From: Aquabacterium soli
GTDB taxonomy: Bacteria > Pseudomonadota > Gammaproteobacteria > Burkholderiales > Burkholderiaceae_C
Assembly: GCF_003933735.1 (NCBI RefSeq)
Contig: NZ_RSED01000019.1
Coordinates: forward strand, 1-64,000
Length of the DNA: 64,000 nucleotides
Direction: 5' to 3'
In this document: positions 42,990 to 53,561 of the stretch, piece after piece
Layout of the letters: each line of letters begins with the position of its first letter
How positions within the stretch are numbered: the first letter of the stretch is position 1
The notes under the pieces: model-generated
Seen by the model: the letters and a program-made list of their open reading frames with translations, nothing else
Database searches by the model: none
What the model was told of the DNA's origin: nothing
Program-made: the position numbers and the translations under genes

Positions 42990-44297
42990 ATGGAACTAGC
43001 ACTGCTGATTTTTCTGATCCTGCTCAACGGCCTGTTTGCCATGTCTGAGATGGCCTTGGCCTCCAGCCGCAAAGCCCGTTTGCAAGTCATGACCGAGACG
43101 GGCGACGACGGCGCCCGGGTGGCCATGGACCTGCACGACAACCCGACGCAGTTCCTGTCCACCGTGCAGATCGGGATCACGTCCATCGGCGTGCTCAACG
43201 GTATCGTCGGCGAGGCCGCATTCTCTGCCCCTCTGGCCCAATGGCTGGTCTCGCAGTTCGAGATTTCCGAACGCGTCGCGGGCATCACCGCCACCGGCCT
43301 GGTGGTGCTGATCATCACCTTCGTCACCATCATCTTCGGCGAACTGGTGCCCAAGCGCGTGGGCCAGATGTTCCCTGAATCGGTGGCGCGCCTGGTGTCG
43401 CGTCCCATGCGCCTGCTGTCTCGGCTGACCAAGCCCTTCGTGGCCTCCCTGTCGTTCTGCACCAACGCGGTGCTGAGCATGCTGGGCATCAAGGACAACG
43501 GCAACCGCGGAGTGACCGAAGAAGAGATCGCTGCCAGCCTGGAAGAAGGCCTGGATGCCGGCGTGATCGAGGCGCACGAGCACCAGATGGTGCGCAACGT
43601 GTTCCGCCTGGACGACCGCCAGGTGGGCTCGATGATGATCCCGCGTGGCGACATGGCCTGGCTGAACCTCGAAGACACGCTCGACGAGAACCTCGCCGTG
43701 ATCAAGGAGCATGGCCACTCGCGCTACCCCGTGTGCCGCGGTGGCCTGGACGATGTGGTCGGTGTGGCCACCGCGCAGCAGTTGCTGCAGCAGTTTGCGC
43801 AGACGCACACCGCTGACCTGACACTCGGTCTGCAATCGGCCGTGTTCGTGCCCGAAACCCTTTCAGGCATGGAACTGCTGGAGCACTTCCGCGCCTCCAG
43901 TTCGCAGATGGTGTTCGTGGTCGATGAGTACGGCGAGGTACAGGGCGTGATCACCCTGCGCGATGTGCTGGAGGCCATCACCGGCGAGTTCACCACCGCC
44001 GACGAACCAGAGGAAGCCTGGGCCGTGCAACGCGAGGATGGCTCCTGGCTGATCGACGGCCTGATCCCCGTGCCGGAGCTGAAAGACCGGCTGGGCCTGA
44101 AGAACCTGCCCGATGAAGACCGGGGCCGCTACAACACCCTGGCCGGCCTGGTCATGATGCTGCTGGGCCGCCTGCCCAAGACGGCCGACCACGTCGAATG
44201 GGATTGCTGGCGCTTCGAGGTGGTCGACATGGACGGCAAGCGCATCGACAAACTGCTGGTCAGCCGCACGGCTGAACCGGTGGGCGAAGACGGCTGA
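42990..44297 (+). CDS. CNNM/CBS/CorC_HlyC-domain membrane protein (hemolysin C family)
   Basis: 435 residues. CNNM transmembrane domain with three to four spans in the first about 150 residues (FLILLNGLFAMSEMALAS, VVLIITFVTIIFGELVPKR), a CBS pair in the middle (about 195-335), and a C-terminal CorC_HlyC domain. Members are linked to magnesium or other cation homeostasis rather than true hemolysis. The ATG at 42990 matches the family start; an upstream ATG at 42963 would add nine residues. Confidence 0.93.
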   Translation: MELALLIFLILLNGLFAMSEMALASSRKARLQVMTETGDDGARVAMDLHDNPTQFLSTVQIGITSIGVLNGIVGEAAFSAPLAQWLVSQFEISERVAGITATGLVVLIITFVTIIFGELVPKRVGQMFPESVARLVSRPMRLLSRLTKPFVASLSFCTNAVLSMLGIKDNGNRGVTEEEIAASLEEGLDAGVIEAHEHQMVRNVFRLDDRQVGSMMIPRGDMAWLNLEDTLDENLAVIKEHGHSRYPVCRGGLDDVVGVATAQQLLQQFAQTHTADLTLGLQSAVFVPETLSGMELLEHFRASSSQMVFVVDEYGEVQGVITLRDVLEAITGEFTTADEPEEAWAVQREDGSWLIDGLIPVPELKDRLGLKNLPDEDRGRYNTLAGLVMMLLGRLPKTADHVEWDCWRFEVVDMDGKRIDKLLVSRTAEPVGEDG

Positions 44298-44330
44298 ATC
44301 CCTGTCCCACGTGCACCACGCCCACATGCC

Positions 44331-45035
44331 TCAGGGCGCGTGGTACACGTGGCAGACTGCCTTTGATTCATGCAAGGCCCGGCGCACGGGCAGCTCGACC
44401 GTGTTACCCGGCGTGAGTGCACGGGCCAGTACCAGCTCTTTGTCGGCACCTGTGAGGTGCAGCAGCATGTGCCGGGCATCGAGCAAGGTTCGCGGCGTGA
44501 GCGTCATGCGGGGCTCGGGCACATTGGGCGCAGGCGGCACGCCAACAGCCGCGCAGTGCGCCTGCCAGACCGCATCCATCACCTGCCCCGGAAACCACGA
44601 GGCCGTGTGCCCGTCCCCTCCCATGCCGAGCACCACCACGTCTGCCGGCCACCCAATGGTGGCCAGACGAGACTCCACCGCAGGCTGGGCGGCTTCAGGC
44701 GTGTCCATGCCGTTGTAAAGCGGCACCCAGCGGGCCCAGGCCGCCTCGTTGCGCAGCAGGTGGCGACGTACCAGGGCTTCGTTGCTGGCCGGGTCGTCCA
44801 CCGGCACCCAGCGCTCGTCGGCCAGGGTGATGGTGACGTGGGTCCAGTCCAACTCGGCCATTGACAGGCGCTGCCACATGGGCACGGGGGTGGAGCCGCC
44901 CGAGACCACCAGCGTCGCCCGGCCGCGCTCAGCGAGGGCCTCGCGCAGGCCCGCCTCGACTGCCTGCGCCACCTCGATCGCCAGGCTGGCCGCATCGGCC
45001 GCCCGGTGCAGCACCGGTCCAGCGTTCCCACCCAT
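44331..45035 (-). CDS. pgl: 6-phosphogluconolactonase
   Basis: 234-residue enzyme hydrolysing 6-phosphogluconolactone to 6-phosphogluconate. The family motifs VSGGSTP, LADERWVP and GMGGDGHTAS are present. The frame is open to a GTG at 45083, but the ATG at 45035 has GAGGA 7 nt upstream and gives the normal length. It is divergent from edd by 96 bp, and the three genes pgl, edd and eda supply the lower Entner-Doudoroff route. Confidence 0.94.
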   Translation of the reverse strand: MGGNAGPVLHRAADAASLAIEVAQAVEAGLREALAERGRATLVVSGGSTPVPMWQRLSMAELDWTHVTITLADERWVPVDDPASNEALVRRHLLRNEAAWARWVPLYNGMDTPEAAQPAVESRLATIGWPADVVVLGMGGDGHTASWFPGQVMDAVWQAHCAAVGVPPAPNVPEPRMTLTPRTLLDARHMLLHLTGADKELVLARALTPGNTVELPVRRALHESKAVCHVYHAP

Positions 45036-45131
45036 TACTTCGTCCTCACTGTGGTCATGGCGCCAGTGTAGGTCCAGCGGCACGCCCCCTGGGTTTATGC
45101 TGTGGAACCCACATTGACAGGATCGCTATCC

Positions 45132-46976
45132 GTGAGTCCCCACCCACGCCTGATCGAGGTCACCGCCCGCATCCGTGCCCGCAGCGCAGCCACCCGACAG
45201 CGCTACCTGCAGCACGTTGCCGCCCACCACGCCCGTGGCGTGCAACGCGCCGGGCTGGGCTGCACCAACCTGGCCCACGGCTATGCCGCCGCCCCGGAGA
45301 GCGACAAGATCTGGCTGCGCGCGCAGCACGCGCCCAACATCGGCATCGTGTCCTCCTACAACGACATGCTGTCGGCCCACCAGCCGCTGCTGGCCTTCCC
45401 GGCCTGGATCAAGGAAGCCGCACGCGAGCATGGCGCCACGGCGCAGTTCGCAGGCGGCGTGCCCGCGATGTGCGATGGCGTCACGCAGGGCCAGCCCGGC
45501 ATGGAACTGTCGCTGTTCTCGCGGGACGTGATCGCCATGAGCACGGCGGTGGCCCTCACGCACAACATGTTCGATGCCACCTTGTGCCTGGGCGTGTGCG
45601 ACAAGATCGTGCCCGGCCTGCTGATCGGCGCGCTGAGCTTCGGACACCTGCCCACCATCTTCGTGCCTGGCGGGCCCATGCCCTCAGGGCTGTCCAATGA
45701 GGCCAAGGCCAAGATGCGCCAGCGCTTCGCGGCAGGTGAAGTGGGCCCCGATGCGCTGCTGGCCGCCGAGGAGCAGTCCTACCACTCGGCCGGCACCTGC
45801 ACCTTCTACGGCACGGCCAACAGCAATCAGATGCTGATGGAGATCATGGGACTGCACGTGCCCGGCTCGGCCTTCATCAACCCGGGCACGCCACTGCGCG
45901 AGGCCCTGGTGCGAGAAGCGGCCAACCGCGTCCTGCAGATCACCGCCCACGGCCCTGATTACACCCCCATCGCCGAGGTGATCGACGAGCGCGCCATCGT
46001 CAACGGCATCGTCGGCCTGATGGCCACGGGCGGTTCGACCAACCACACGCTGCACCTGGTGGCCATTGCACGGGCCGCCGGCATCCTGATCGACTGGAGC
46101 GACTTCGACGACATTTCGGCCGTGGTGCCGCTGCTGGCCCGCGTCTATCCCAATGGCAAGGCCGATGTGAACCAGTTCCATGAAGCTGGCGGCCTGGGCT
46201 TTTTGATCCGTGAGTTGCTCGATGCCGGCCTGCTGCACGAGGACGTGCGCACCGTGGCCGGCGGCAAGGCCGGCCTGCGCGCCTACACGCGCCATCCGGT
46301 GTTGCACGAAGGTCCCGATGGACAGCATGTGCTGGCCTGGGAAGATGCCCCCGCCACCAGCGGCAATGACCAGATCGTCGGCACCGTTGCCACCCCCTTC
46401 GCGGCCAATGGCGGCCTGCGCCTGCTGAAGGGCAACCTGGGCCGTTCGGTGATCAAGGTGTCGGCCGTCAAGCCTGAGCACCAGGTCGTGCAGGCCCCCG
46501 CCATCGTCTTCGAAGACCAGGAAGATCTGCTGGCCGCCTACAAGCGGGGCGAACTGCAACGCGACTTCATCGCCGTGGTGCGAGGCCAGGGCCCGCGCGC
46601 CAACGGCATGCCCGAACTGCACTCGCTCACACCCACCCTCACCAACCTGCAGGACCAGGGATTCAAGGTGGCCTTGGTGACCGACGGCCGCATGTCAGGT
46701 GCCTCCGGCAAGGTGCCCGCTGCCATCCACGTCACACCTGAAGCCCTGGCTCAAGGCCCCCTGGGCCGCGTGCGCGATGGCGATGTGATCCTGCTCGATG
46801 CGGTGGCCGGCACGCTGGATGCGCTCGTCTCGCCGCAGGAATGGGACGCACGCGATCTGCCAACGCTCGACCGTGAAGCGCATCACCATGGCATGGGCCG
46901 CGATCTGTTCGGTGGCATGCGGCACACCGTCACCGGTGCCGAGCAGGGCGCAGCCACCTTCGGTGGTGACTGGTGA
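45132..46976 (+). CDS. edd: Phosphogluconate dehydratase
   Basis: 614 residues. Dehydrates 6-phosphogluconate to KDPG with a 4Fe-4S cluster. IlvD/Edd family segments are visible: [28 protein letters not shown] with a cluster cysteine, [15 protein letters not shown] with another, and [15 protein letters not shown]. The GTG at 45132 is preferred because it aligns with the E. coli Edd start and has AGGA upstream; a GTG at 45102 would add ten residues. eda follows 56 bp downstream. Confidence 0.95.
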   Translation: MSPHPRLIEVTARIRARSAATRQRYLQHVAAHHARGVQRAGLGCTNLAHGYAAAPESDKIWLRAQHAPNIGIVSSYNDMLSAHQPLLAFPAWIKEAAREHGATAQFAGGVPAMCDGVTQGQPGMELSLFSRDVIAMSTAVALTHNMFDATLCLGVCDKIVPGLLIGALSFGHLPTIFVPGGPMPSGLSNEAKAKMRQRFAAGEVGPDALLAAEEQSYHSAGTCTFYGTANSNQMLMEIMGLHVPGSAFINPGTPLREALVREAANRVLQITAHGPDYTPIAEVIDERAIVNGIVGLMATGGSTNHTLHLVAIARAAGILIDWSDFDDISAVVPLLARVYPNGKADVNQFHEAGGLGFLIRELLDAGLLHEDVRTVAGGKAGLRAYTRHPVLHEGPDGQHVLAWEDAPATSGNDQIVGTVATPFAANGGLRLLKGNLGRSVIKVSAVKPEHQVVQAPAIVFEDQEDLLAAYKRGELQRDFIAVVRGQGPRANGMPELHSLTPTLTNLQDQGFKVALVTDGRMSGASGKVPAAIHVTPEALAQGPLGRVRDGDVILLDAVAGTLDALVSPQEWDARDLPTLDREAHHHGMGRDLFGGMRHTVTGAEQGAATFGGDW

Positions 46977-47032
46977 CGACCGCTGACCTGTGTTTCAACC
47001 CGCTCCATTGAGCCCACCCCACTGCTCACACC

Positions 47033-47683
47033 ATGCCTGATGCACGCCCCGTTTCCCTGATCGATCAAGCCATGCGCCTGGCCCCGGTGATCCCGGTGCT
47101 CGTGGTGGATGAGGTGGCCCATGCCGCGCCGCTGGCCCGGGCCCTGTTCGAGGGCGGGCTGAAAGTGCTGGAAATCACCCTGCGAACACCGCAGGCCCTG
47201 GCAGTGATCGAGGCCATGGCGCGCGCCGTGCCCCAGGCTGTGATCGCCGCAGGCACGGTGACGACCCCTGCTCAACTGGCGGCAGCCCAATCCGCGGGGG
47301 CACAGTTCGCGGTGTCTCCCGGGCTGACACCCGCCCTGGCCGAAGCCACGCAACACCCCGGCGCCCTGCCCTTGCTGCCCGGCGTGGCCACCGCGTCAGA
47401 GCTGATGATGGGCCTGGATGCCGGCCTGGACCGTTTCAAGCTGTTCCCGGCCGAGGCGGTGGGCGGCATCAGGCTGCTGCAGTCCCTGCACGGCCCGTTC
47501 GCGCAAGCCGTGTTCTGCCCCACTGGTGGCATCACGCTGGAAAGTGCCCCGCGCTACCTGGCCCTGCCCAACGTGGCCTGCGTGGGAGGCTCGTGGCTGG
47601 CCCCCAAGGCGGCCCTGGCCGCCGGGCGCTGGGACGAGATCCGCGCGCTGGCCCAACAAGCCGCCGCACTCGCTCAAGCCTGA
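47033..47683 (+). CDS. eda: KDPG/KHG aldolase
   Basis: 216-residue class I aldolase splitting KDPG into pyruvate and glyceraldehyde 3-phosphate. The Schiff-base lysine is K136 in RFKLFPAEA, and E47 in LEITLRT is the catalytic base. Normal length. Its 3' end overlaps the convergent TetR gene by 10 bp. With pgl and edd it completes the Entner-Doudoroff branch. Confidence 0.96.
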   Translation: MPDARPVSLIDQAMRLAPVIPVLVVDEVAHAAPLARALFEGGLKVLEITLRTPQALAVIEAMARAVPQAVIAAGTVTTPAQLAAAQSAGAQFAVSPGLTPALAEATQHPGALPLLPGVATASELMMGLDAGLDRFKLFPAEAVGGIRLLQSLHGPFAQAVFCPTGGITLESAPRYLALPNVACVGGSWLAPKAALAAGRWDEIRALAQQAAALAQA

Positions 47684-48288
47684 GCGGAAGGCTGACTCAT
47701 CGATTCGATCGCCTGGGTCAGCAGCAGTTCGACCTGCTGGGCCGTCTGCGCCGGGTCATCTGACGCACTGATCAGTTGCGCCCCCTCGATCAGCAGCGCG
47801 ATCAGCAGGTTCGACAACACCCCGATCGACACCTGGGGCAGCAATTCGGCCACGCCGTAGCGGCCTACCAGGCGGGCCAGCAGCCCGAAGGCGTAGCGCA
47901 TGTCGATCTCGCGGCAGACCTTGCTGCCCAGCACCGCGGGGCCCTCCACGAAAAGCACCCTGCGGTAGCGGTCTTGAGTGGCCAGCGCCAGGAAGGCGCC
48001 GATGGGCCCTCCCACCGTGGTTTCCTGCATGCGCGGGTCCGCGGACAAGGCTGCGATCAGATCCTGTGACAGCAGCTCATAAGCCGCCAGGAACAGCGCC
48101 TTCTTGTCCTTGAAGTGATGGTAGACCGCCCCCTTGGTCGTCCCGATGTCTGCCGCCACGTCGTCCAGGCTGGTGCCCGCATGCCCATCCCTGGCGAAGC
48201 GCAGTGCGGCTGCCGCCACCAGCGCCTTGCGCGTGGCTTCTGCATGGGTATCCCTGAGACGTTTGACGCTCTTCATTCCATCTGACAT
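47674..48288 (-). CDS. TetR family transcriptional regulator
   Basis: 204 residues. N-terminal helix-turn-helix (about 15-60; VAADIGTTKGAVYHHFKDKKALF) and a divergent helical ligand domain. It is divergent from the GMC oxidoreductase, which is its likely target. A 13-bp palindrome (48287-48299) covers its start codon and may be its operator. An alternative start at 48276 is possible. Confidence 0.92.
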   Translation of the reverse strand: MSDGMKSVKRLRDTHAEATRKALVAAAALRFARDGHAGTSLDDVAADIGTTKGAVYHHFKDKKALFLAAYELLSQDLIAALSADPRMQETTVGGPIGAFLALATQDRYRRVLFVEGPAVLGSKVCREIDMRYAFGLLARLVGRYGVAELLPQVSIGVLSNLLIALLIEGAQLISASDDPAQTAQQVELLLTQAIESMSQPSAQA

Positions 48289-48299
48289 ACTATGAGTAT
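48287..48299. promoter_or_regulatory. Candidate TetR-type operator
   Basis: Perfect inverted repeat ATACT-ATG-AGTAT overlapping the TetR start codon in the 95-bp divergent spacer. Position and symmetry suit autorepression together with control of the GMC gene. Confidence 0.4.
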
Positions 48300-48383
48300 C
48301 TTAAATTCTATTGGTATGTGGACTGTCGTGCTGGCGCGTTTTCGCTGGCTCAGATGGTTCGCCGGCCTGGAAGGACAAGGATC

Positions 48384-50054
48384 ATGCTGGTGGACTATGT
48401 GGTGGTGGGCGGTGGGTCGGCAGGCTGTGTCGTGGCCAGCCGGCTGAGTGAGGATCCTGACGTGACGGTCTGCCTGCTGGAAGCAGGCCCCAAAGACTGG
48501 CACCCGGCCATCCACATCCCGGCGGGGATGCTGTGGCTGATGTTCAGCCGCACGCTCAACTGGCAGTTTACGACCCGGGCCGAAACCGAACTGGCAGGAC
48601 GTCAGCTGTTCTGGCCACGTGGACGCATGCTGGGCGGCTCCAGTTCGATGAACGCCATGTGCTACACCCGCGGCCACGCGGCCGACTACGACCACTGGGC
48701 CTCGCTGGGCAACCAGGGCTGGGGCTATGCCGATGTGCTGCCCTACTTCAAGCGCTCCGAGCACCAGGAACGGGGTGCCAGCGAGTTCCATGGCGTGGGC
48801 GGGCCGCTCAATGTGATGGATTTCCGCCAGCCCAATGTGCTCACGCAGCGCTACCTGGAGGCCGCTGAGCAAGCCGGGTTTCCGCTGAACAACGATGTCA
48901 ACGGTGCCGAGCAGGAAGGCGTGGGCTACTTCCAGGTCACGCAGAAGAACGGGCGGCGTTGCAGCGCGGCCAAGGCCTTTCTCAGCGACGAAGTGCGCGC
49001 ACGCCCCAACCTCACGATATTGACAGGCGCACAGGCCACGCGCCTGCTGTCCCAGGGGCGACGCATCACCGGCGTGGCCTTCAGGCAGGGGCGACATCAG
49101 CGCGAAGTGCACGCCCAGGCCGAAGTGATCCTGTGTGCAGGGGCCGTGCAGAGCCCGCAGTTGCTGATGCTCTCGGGCATCGGTGATTCAGCCCACCTGC
49201 ATGAACACGGCATCAACACCCTGCACCACCTGCCCGGCGTGGGCCGCAACCTGCAGGATCACCTGGACGTGACACTCACCTACCGCTCGCTGCAGCGCGT
49301 GTCATCGGGCCTGAGCTGGCGCAACATGCTGCGCATGCCAGGTGCCGTCCTGCAGTTGCTGACAAGCAGCTCCGGCTTCCTGACCAACAATGGGGCGGAG
49401 GGCTGCGGCTTCATCAAGAGCTCACCCGACGAGGCCATTCCAGACCTGCAGCTGCACTTCATGCCAGCCAGCCTGCGCAACCATGGGCGCGACCTGCGTT
49501 TCATGACCAACGAAGGCTTCACCATGCACGTGTGCCAGTTGCGGCCCAAGAGCCGTGGCCGCATCACGCTGGCCAGCACCGATCCGCTGAAGGCGCCCAT
49601 CATTGACGCCGGCTACCTCACGCACCCGGAGGATCTGCAAACGCTGGTCAAGGGCTTCAAGCAGGTGCGGCGCATCTTCGCCTCACCGGCCTTCGACGCC
49701 TACCGAGGTGAAGAAGTGGCGCCGGGGCTGGATGCCATCAGCGACGAGGCCATCGAACAGCACATCCGTCAACATGCCGAATCCATCTATCATCCTTCGG
49801 GCACCTGCCGCATGGGACAGGGCGACATGGCCGTGGTCGATGATCAACTGCGCGTGCACGGCGTGCAGGGCCTGCGCGTGGTGGATGCGTCCATCATGCC
49901 CACGCTGATCGGCGGCAACACCAATGCCCCCACCATCATGATCGGCGAGAAAGCGGCAGACATGATCCTGCAGGCCCGCAGGCGAGCACGGCTGAGCGGG
50001 CGACACGCGGCCGCCCCCCTGGCTCAGAGCGAAGGCTGCGAGTACGCGGCCTGA
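48384..50054 (+). CDS. GMC family FAD-dependent oxidoreductase (choline dehydrogenase-like)
   Basis: 556 residues. N-terminal FAD-binding motif [18 protein letters not shown], the GMC signature [14 protein letters not shown], the second signature [15 protein letters not shown], and the catalytic pair H ([10 protein letters not shown]) and N ([13 protein letters not shown]). It oxidises an alcohol; relatives act on choline, alkanols or polyethylene glycol, so the substrate is open. The ATG at 48384 follows AAGGA. Its 3' end overlaps the thioredoxin-like gene by 31 bp. Confidence 0.93.
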   Translation: MLVDYVVVGGGSAGCVVASRLSEDPDVTVCLLEAGPKDWHPAIHIPAGMLWLMFSRTLNWQFTTRAETELAGRQLFWPRGRMLGGSSSMNAMCYTRGHAADYDHWASLGNQGWGYADVLPYFKRSEHQERGASEFHGVGGPLNVMDFRQPNVLTQRYLEAAEQAGFPLNNDVNGAEQEGVGYFQVTQKNGRRCSAAKAFLSDEVRARPNLTILTGAQATRLLSQGRRITGVAFRQGRHQREVHAQAEVILCAGAVQSPQLLMLSGIGDSAHLHEHGINTLHHLPGVGRNLQDHLDVTLTYRSLQRVSSGLSWRNMLRMPGAVLQLLTSSSGFLTNNGAEGCGFIKSSPDEAIPDLQLHFMPASLRNHGRDLRFMTNEGFTMHVCQLRPKSRGRITLASTDPLKAPIIDAGYLTHPEDLQTLVKGFKQVRRIFASPAFDAYRGEEVAPGLDAISDEAIEQHIRQHAESIYHPSGTCRMGQGDMAVVDDQLRVHGVQGLRVVDASIMPTLIGGNTNAPTIMIGEKAADMILQARRRARLSGRHAAAPLAQSEGCEYAA

Positions 50055-50626
50055 AGCAGCACGGGCGACACCGCCGATTCGCGCCACTTGATCGAGCAGC
50101 CGATGCTGGGGTTCTGCTCGGCCGGGCCGTAGCCGTAGTGCGCAATCAAGCGCATGGCGTCGAACAGCTCGCGCGGCTCATCCTCGGGCGCCAGCTCCTT
50201 GCGCGAGGCGTCCAGGCGGCCACGGTACTGCAGGCGCAAGTCGGCATCGAAGCCGTAGAAATCAGGGGTGCACACGGCATCGTACGCACGGGCCACGTCC
50301 TGCGTATCGTCGTGCAGGTACTGGAACGGAAAGGCGTTCTCGGCCGACAGGCGCTTCATCTGCTCGAAGCCGTCTTCGGGGTAGGCCTCGTCGTCGTTCG
50401 AATTGATGGCGATGGTGTTCACCCCATGCTTGCTCAGCTCACGTGCCTCGCGCAGGATGCGCGGCAGCACCGCCTTCACGTAAGGACAGTGATTGCACAT
50501 GAAGATGACCAGCGTGCCACGGGGGCCGGCCAGTTGCTGCAGGCTGTAGTACTGGCCGTCCACGCTCTGCAGCCGAAAGGGCTCTGCGGGCCAGCCGATG
50601 TCGGCGATCGGGGTGCTCACTGCCAT
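50024..50626 (-). CDS. Thioredoxin-fold redoxin with CNHCPYVK site
   Basis: 200-residue cytoplasmic protein with the AhpC/TSA-thioredoxin fold. The active-site pair is in CNHCPYVK (about residues 44-51), a form common in thioredoxin family proteins of Burkholderiales. No signal peptide. It lies 82 bp downstream of cbbZ on the same strand and has its own AGGAG site, so it may be the last gene of the cbb transcript. A redox role toward Calvin enzymes would be plausible but is unproven. Confidence 0.86.
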   Translation of the reverse strand: MAVSTPIADIGWPAEPFRLQSVDGQYYSLQQLAGPRGTLVIFMCNHCPYVKAVLPRILREARELSKHGVNTIAINSNDDEAYPEDGFEQMKRLSAENAFPFQYLHDDTQDVARAYDAVCTPDFYGFDADLRLQYRGRLDASRKELAPEDEPRELFDAMRLIAHYGYGPAEQNPSIGCSIKWRESAVSPVLLQAAYSQPSL

Positions 50627-50708
50627 GCTTTTCTCCTGGTCGAGGGTTCAGGGGTCACATCTTTCACACAATGATCGCGCCCGCTTCGTGACCGCACCGT
50701 GATGCGCG

Positions 50709-51434
50709 TCAAGCCGCCTTCGCGGCCACGGACAGCACATGGTCGGCCACCGCATCGATGCCGGGAAACAAAACGTCAGGATGCGACGCCTCGATGGGCA
50801 TCCCGCCGTTGTAACCGTAAGGCACGGCCCACGCCGCCACGCCTGCCCGGCGTGCGGTGTCGACATCGATGCTGGAATCTCCCAAGTGCGCTGCCTGTGA
50901 TTGAGGCACAGCCAGCGCGTCAAGGCAATACTGGATCACCGCCGCGTGGGGTTTTTTCTGTGCCAGGCTGTCACCGCCGACGACCAGGCGGAAGAAGGCG
51001 GACAGCCCGGTGGCCTGCAGCACCCGCACCGCGAACCGGTGCTCCTTGTTGGTGACGCAGGCCATCTGGATGCCTGCATCGCGCAGACGCGTGAGGCCCT
51101 CCAGGCAGCCCGGGTAGAGGCGGCTGTCGGTGCCCGTGGTGTCGTGGTAATGGCCTTCGAAGCACTGCATGATGGCCTCGAAATCCACATCCTCCGCGCG
51201 CGCATCCCCGGCCTCCACCGCCTGGGCCAGCAGACCCCGCATCAGCTCGCGGGTGCCATGGCCGATCAGCCGCGTCACATCGGGCAAGGCGCGGCGCGGC
51301 AGCCCGGTCTGCGCCAAGGTGCGGTTGGCGGCCTCGGCGATCTCGCTGGCGGTGTCCACCAAGGTGCCATCCAGGTCGAAGGTGATCAGGCGGACGCTGT
51401 GCGGCACAGCGTTGCCAGGGCATGGGTCGGTCAT
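50709..51434 (-). CDS. cbbZ: Phosphoglycolate phosphatase
   Basis: 241-residue HAD hydrolase. The nucleophile loop DLDGTLVD, the TNK motif (CVTNKEHRF), and the late GDSSIDVDTA acid motif are intact. It removes 2-phosphoglycolate made when RuBisCO uses oxygen. A TTG just upstream adds one residue, but the ATG at 51434 is preceded by AGGAG. Placed at the end of the cbb operon, 45 bp after prk. Confidence 0.93.
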   Translation of the reverse strand: MTDPCPGNAVPHSVRLITFDLDGTLVDTASEIAEAANRTLAQTGLPRRALPDVTRLIGHGTRELMRGLLAQAVEAGDARAEDVDFEAIMQCFEGHYHDTTGTDSRLYPGCLEGLTRLRDAGIQMACVTNKEHRFAVRVLQATGLSAFFRLVVGGDSLAQKKPHAAVIQYCLDALAVPQSQAAHLGDSSIDVDTARRAGVAAWAVPYGYNGGMPIEASHPDVLFPGIDAVADHVLSVAAKAA

Positions 51435-51479
51435 CAATCGCTCTCTCCTGGGTGGTGCGTCATGGCTGCATCAGTGCCA

Positions 51480-52355
51480 TCACTGCATCTGCGCGCGGCG
51501 AATCTCCATCAGGCGCAGGATCATGGGCGTGAGGATCAGCTGCATGGCCAGGTCCATCTTGCCACCGGGCACCACGATGGTGTTGGCGCGCGACATGAAG
51601 GACTCCGGGATCATGGACAGCAGGTAAGGGAAATCAATGCCGCGCGGGTTGCGGAAACGGATCACCGTCATGCTTTCGCCGGCCGTCGGGATGTCGCGCG
51701 CGATGAAGGGGTTGGAGGTGTCCACCACCGGCACGCGCTGGAAGTTGATGTCCGTCTCGGCGAACTGCGGGCAGATGTAGTGCACGTAATCGTGCATGCG
51801 GCGCAGGATGGTGTCGGACACCGCCTCGCGCGAGTAGCCACGCGATTTGGTGTCGCGGTGGATCTTCTGGATCCATTCCAGGTTGATGATGGGCACCACG
51901 CCGATCTTCAGGTCCACATGACGGGCCACGTCCACCGTGGCGGTCTTGGCGCAGCCGTGCAGGCCTTCATAGAACAGCAGGTCGGTGTCCACGGGGGTGT
52001 CCACCCAGGCGGTGAAGGTGCCGGGCTCCTGCCCGTAGGGCGCGGCCTCTGATTCGTTGTGCAGGTAGTAGCGTGTCTTGCAACGGCCGGTCTCGCCATA
52101 GGCGCGGAACTGCTGGGCCAGCTCCTGCCACTCGTTGGCATCGGGACTGAAGTGGCTGAGGTGGCGGTTCTCCAGTTCGGCCTGCGCCATGGCCAGCTTC
52201 ATCTCCGAGCGGCTGTAGCGGTGGAAGGCATCGCCTTCGATGATCGCCGCGCTCACGCCTTCGCGGCGGAAGATGGCATCGAAGGTGGTCTTGACGGTGG
52301 TGGTGCCAGCGCCGCTGGAGCCGGTCACGACGATGATAGGGTGGCGCTTGGACAT
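51480..52355 (-). CDS. cbbP: Phosphoribulokinase
   Basis: 291 residues; phosphorylates ribulose 5-phosphate to RuBP, the RuBisCO substrate. P-loop GSSGAGTTTVK at about 12-22 and the class I (proteobacterial) pattern with DAFHRYSR and YYLHNESEA. The ATG at 52355 has GGGGAT upstream. It lies 14 bp after fbp. Confidence 0.96.
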   Translation of the reverse strand: MSKRHPIIVVTGSSGAGTTTVKTTFDAIFRREGVSAAIIEGDAFHRYSRSEMKLAMAQAELENRHLSHFSPDANEWQELAQQFRAYGETGRCKTRYYLHNESEAAPYGQEPGTFTAWVDTPVDTDLLFYEGLHGCAKTATVDVARHVDLKIGVVPIINLEWIQKIHRDTKSRGYSREAVSDTILRRMHDYVHYICPQFAETDINFQRVPVVDTSNPFIARDIPTAGESMTVIRFRNPRGIDFPYLLSMIPESFMSRANTIVVPGGKMDLAMQLILTPMILRLMEIRRAQMQ

Positions 52356-52369
52356 GCTGATCCCCGCGT

Positions 52370-53485
52370 TCAGGCTTGAGGCTGCACGAACAGCGAGCGT
52401 GTGCGAAACAGCTGCCACGACACGTTCTCGCTGGGGTCGGCGTGGTAGCCCACAATGCGGTCGACCTCGTCCCGCGAGCCCAGGATCACGGGCACACGCT
52501 GGTGCAGCGTGTCGGGCACCAGGTCGAGCAGCTCGCTGGTGCCGTTGACGGCGCGGCCACCGGCCTGCTCCACCAGCAGGGCCATGGGCGCGGCCTCGTA
52601 CATCAGGCGCAGGCGGCCGGGCTTGCGCGGCTCGCGGGTATCGCGCGGGTAGAGGAAGACGCCGCCGCGGGTCATGATGCGGTGCACCTCGGCCACCATG
52701 GAGGCCACCCAGCGCATGTTGAAGTCCTTCATGCGCGGGCCGCTGTCGCCGGCCACGCATTCGGCCACATAGCGCTGGATGGGCTTTTCCCAGAAACGCT
52801 GGTTGGAGGCATTGATGGCGAACTCGCACGTGTGCGCGGAGATCTGCACCTGGTCTCGCGTGAGCACCCAGCGCGGGGCGCTGCCCTGCCCTTCTCCACG
52901 CCTGTCCAGCGCGAAGACCAGCACGCCACGGCGGCAGGTCAGCACCATCAGCGTGGCCGGCCCATACAGCACATAGCCCGCCGCCAGTTGCTGATGCCCG
53001 GGCTGCAGGAAGCTTGATTCGCAGGGCGCCATGCCGCGGTAGCGGTGCGGCAACACCGAGAAGATCGTGCCGATGGAAATGTTGGCGTCGATGTTGGATG
53101 AGCCATCGAGCGGGTCGAACACCACCAGCTGGCTGCCCTGCAGACCATGGGCCTGCGACACATGCACCTGCTCATGCTCCTCGCTGGCCCAGCCGGCCAC
53201 GTGGCGGCACTGGGCCAGGCTGGCCGCCATCAGGCCATCGGCGATGACATCCAGCCGCTGTTGAACCTCGCCCTGGCAATTGATGGCGCCAGCCACGCCC
53301 ATGGCATCGGCCAGCACGCCCTGCGCCGCCACATCGCCGATGCGGGCGCAGGCCTGCGCGATGGCGCCCAGGGTGTCCCGCAGGGCCTGCGCCACCTCCG
53401 CGGGCATGTCCCCCAGGTGGTGCTGCAAGGCCTCGTCCAGCAAGGTGCGCGAGGGCTGGCTGGGCAGCGGTGTCATGGCGTTCAT
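52370..53485 (-). CDS. cbbF: Class I fructose-1,6-bisphosphatase
   Basis: 371 residues. Dephosphorylates fructose (and perhaps sedoheptulose) bisphosphate in the Calvin cycle. The metal site DPLDGSSNID is intact, and the sugar-phosphate segment GGVFLYPRD is seen. Slightly longer than E. coli Fbp. A good AGGA site precedes the ATG. Followed by prk, preceded by cbbX (76 bp). Confidence 0.95.
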   Translation of the reverse strand: MNAMTPLPSQPSRTLLDEALQHHLGDMPAEVAQALRDTLGAIAQACARIGDVAAQGVLADAMGVAGAINCQGEVQQRLDVIADGLMAASLAQCRHVAGWASEEHEQVHVSQAHGLQGSQLVVFDPLDGSSNIDANISIGTIFSVLPHRYRGMAPCESSFLQPGHQQLAAGYVLYGPATLMVLTCRRGVLVFALDRRGEGQGSAPRWVLTRDQVQISAHTCEFAINASNQRFWEKPIQRYVAECVAGDSGPRMKDFNMRWVASMVAEVHRIMTRGGVFLYPRDTREPRKPGRLRLMYEAAPMALLVEQAGGRAVNGTSELLDLVPDTLHQRVPVILGSRDEVDRIVGYHADPSENVSWQLFRTRSLFVQPQA

Positions 53486-53561
53486 GGGGTGGTCCTCCGG
53501 CTTTGTAGATGTGTGTTTGTCGCGGATGCGCTGGGGGCTGGAGCTGCGTCAACGACGCCTC

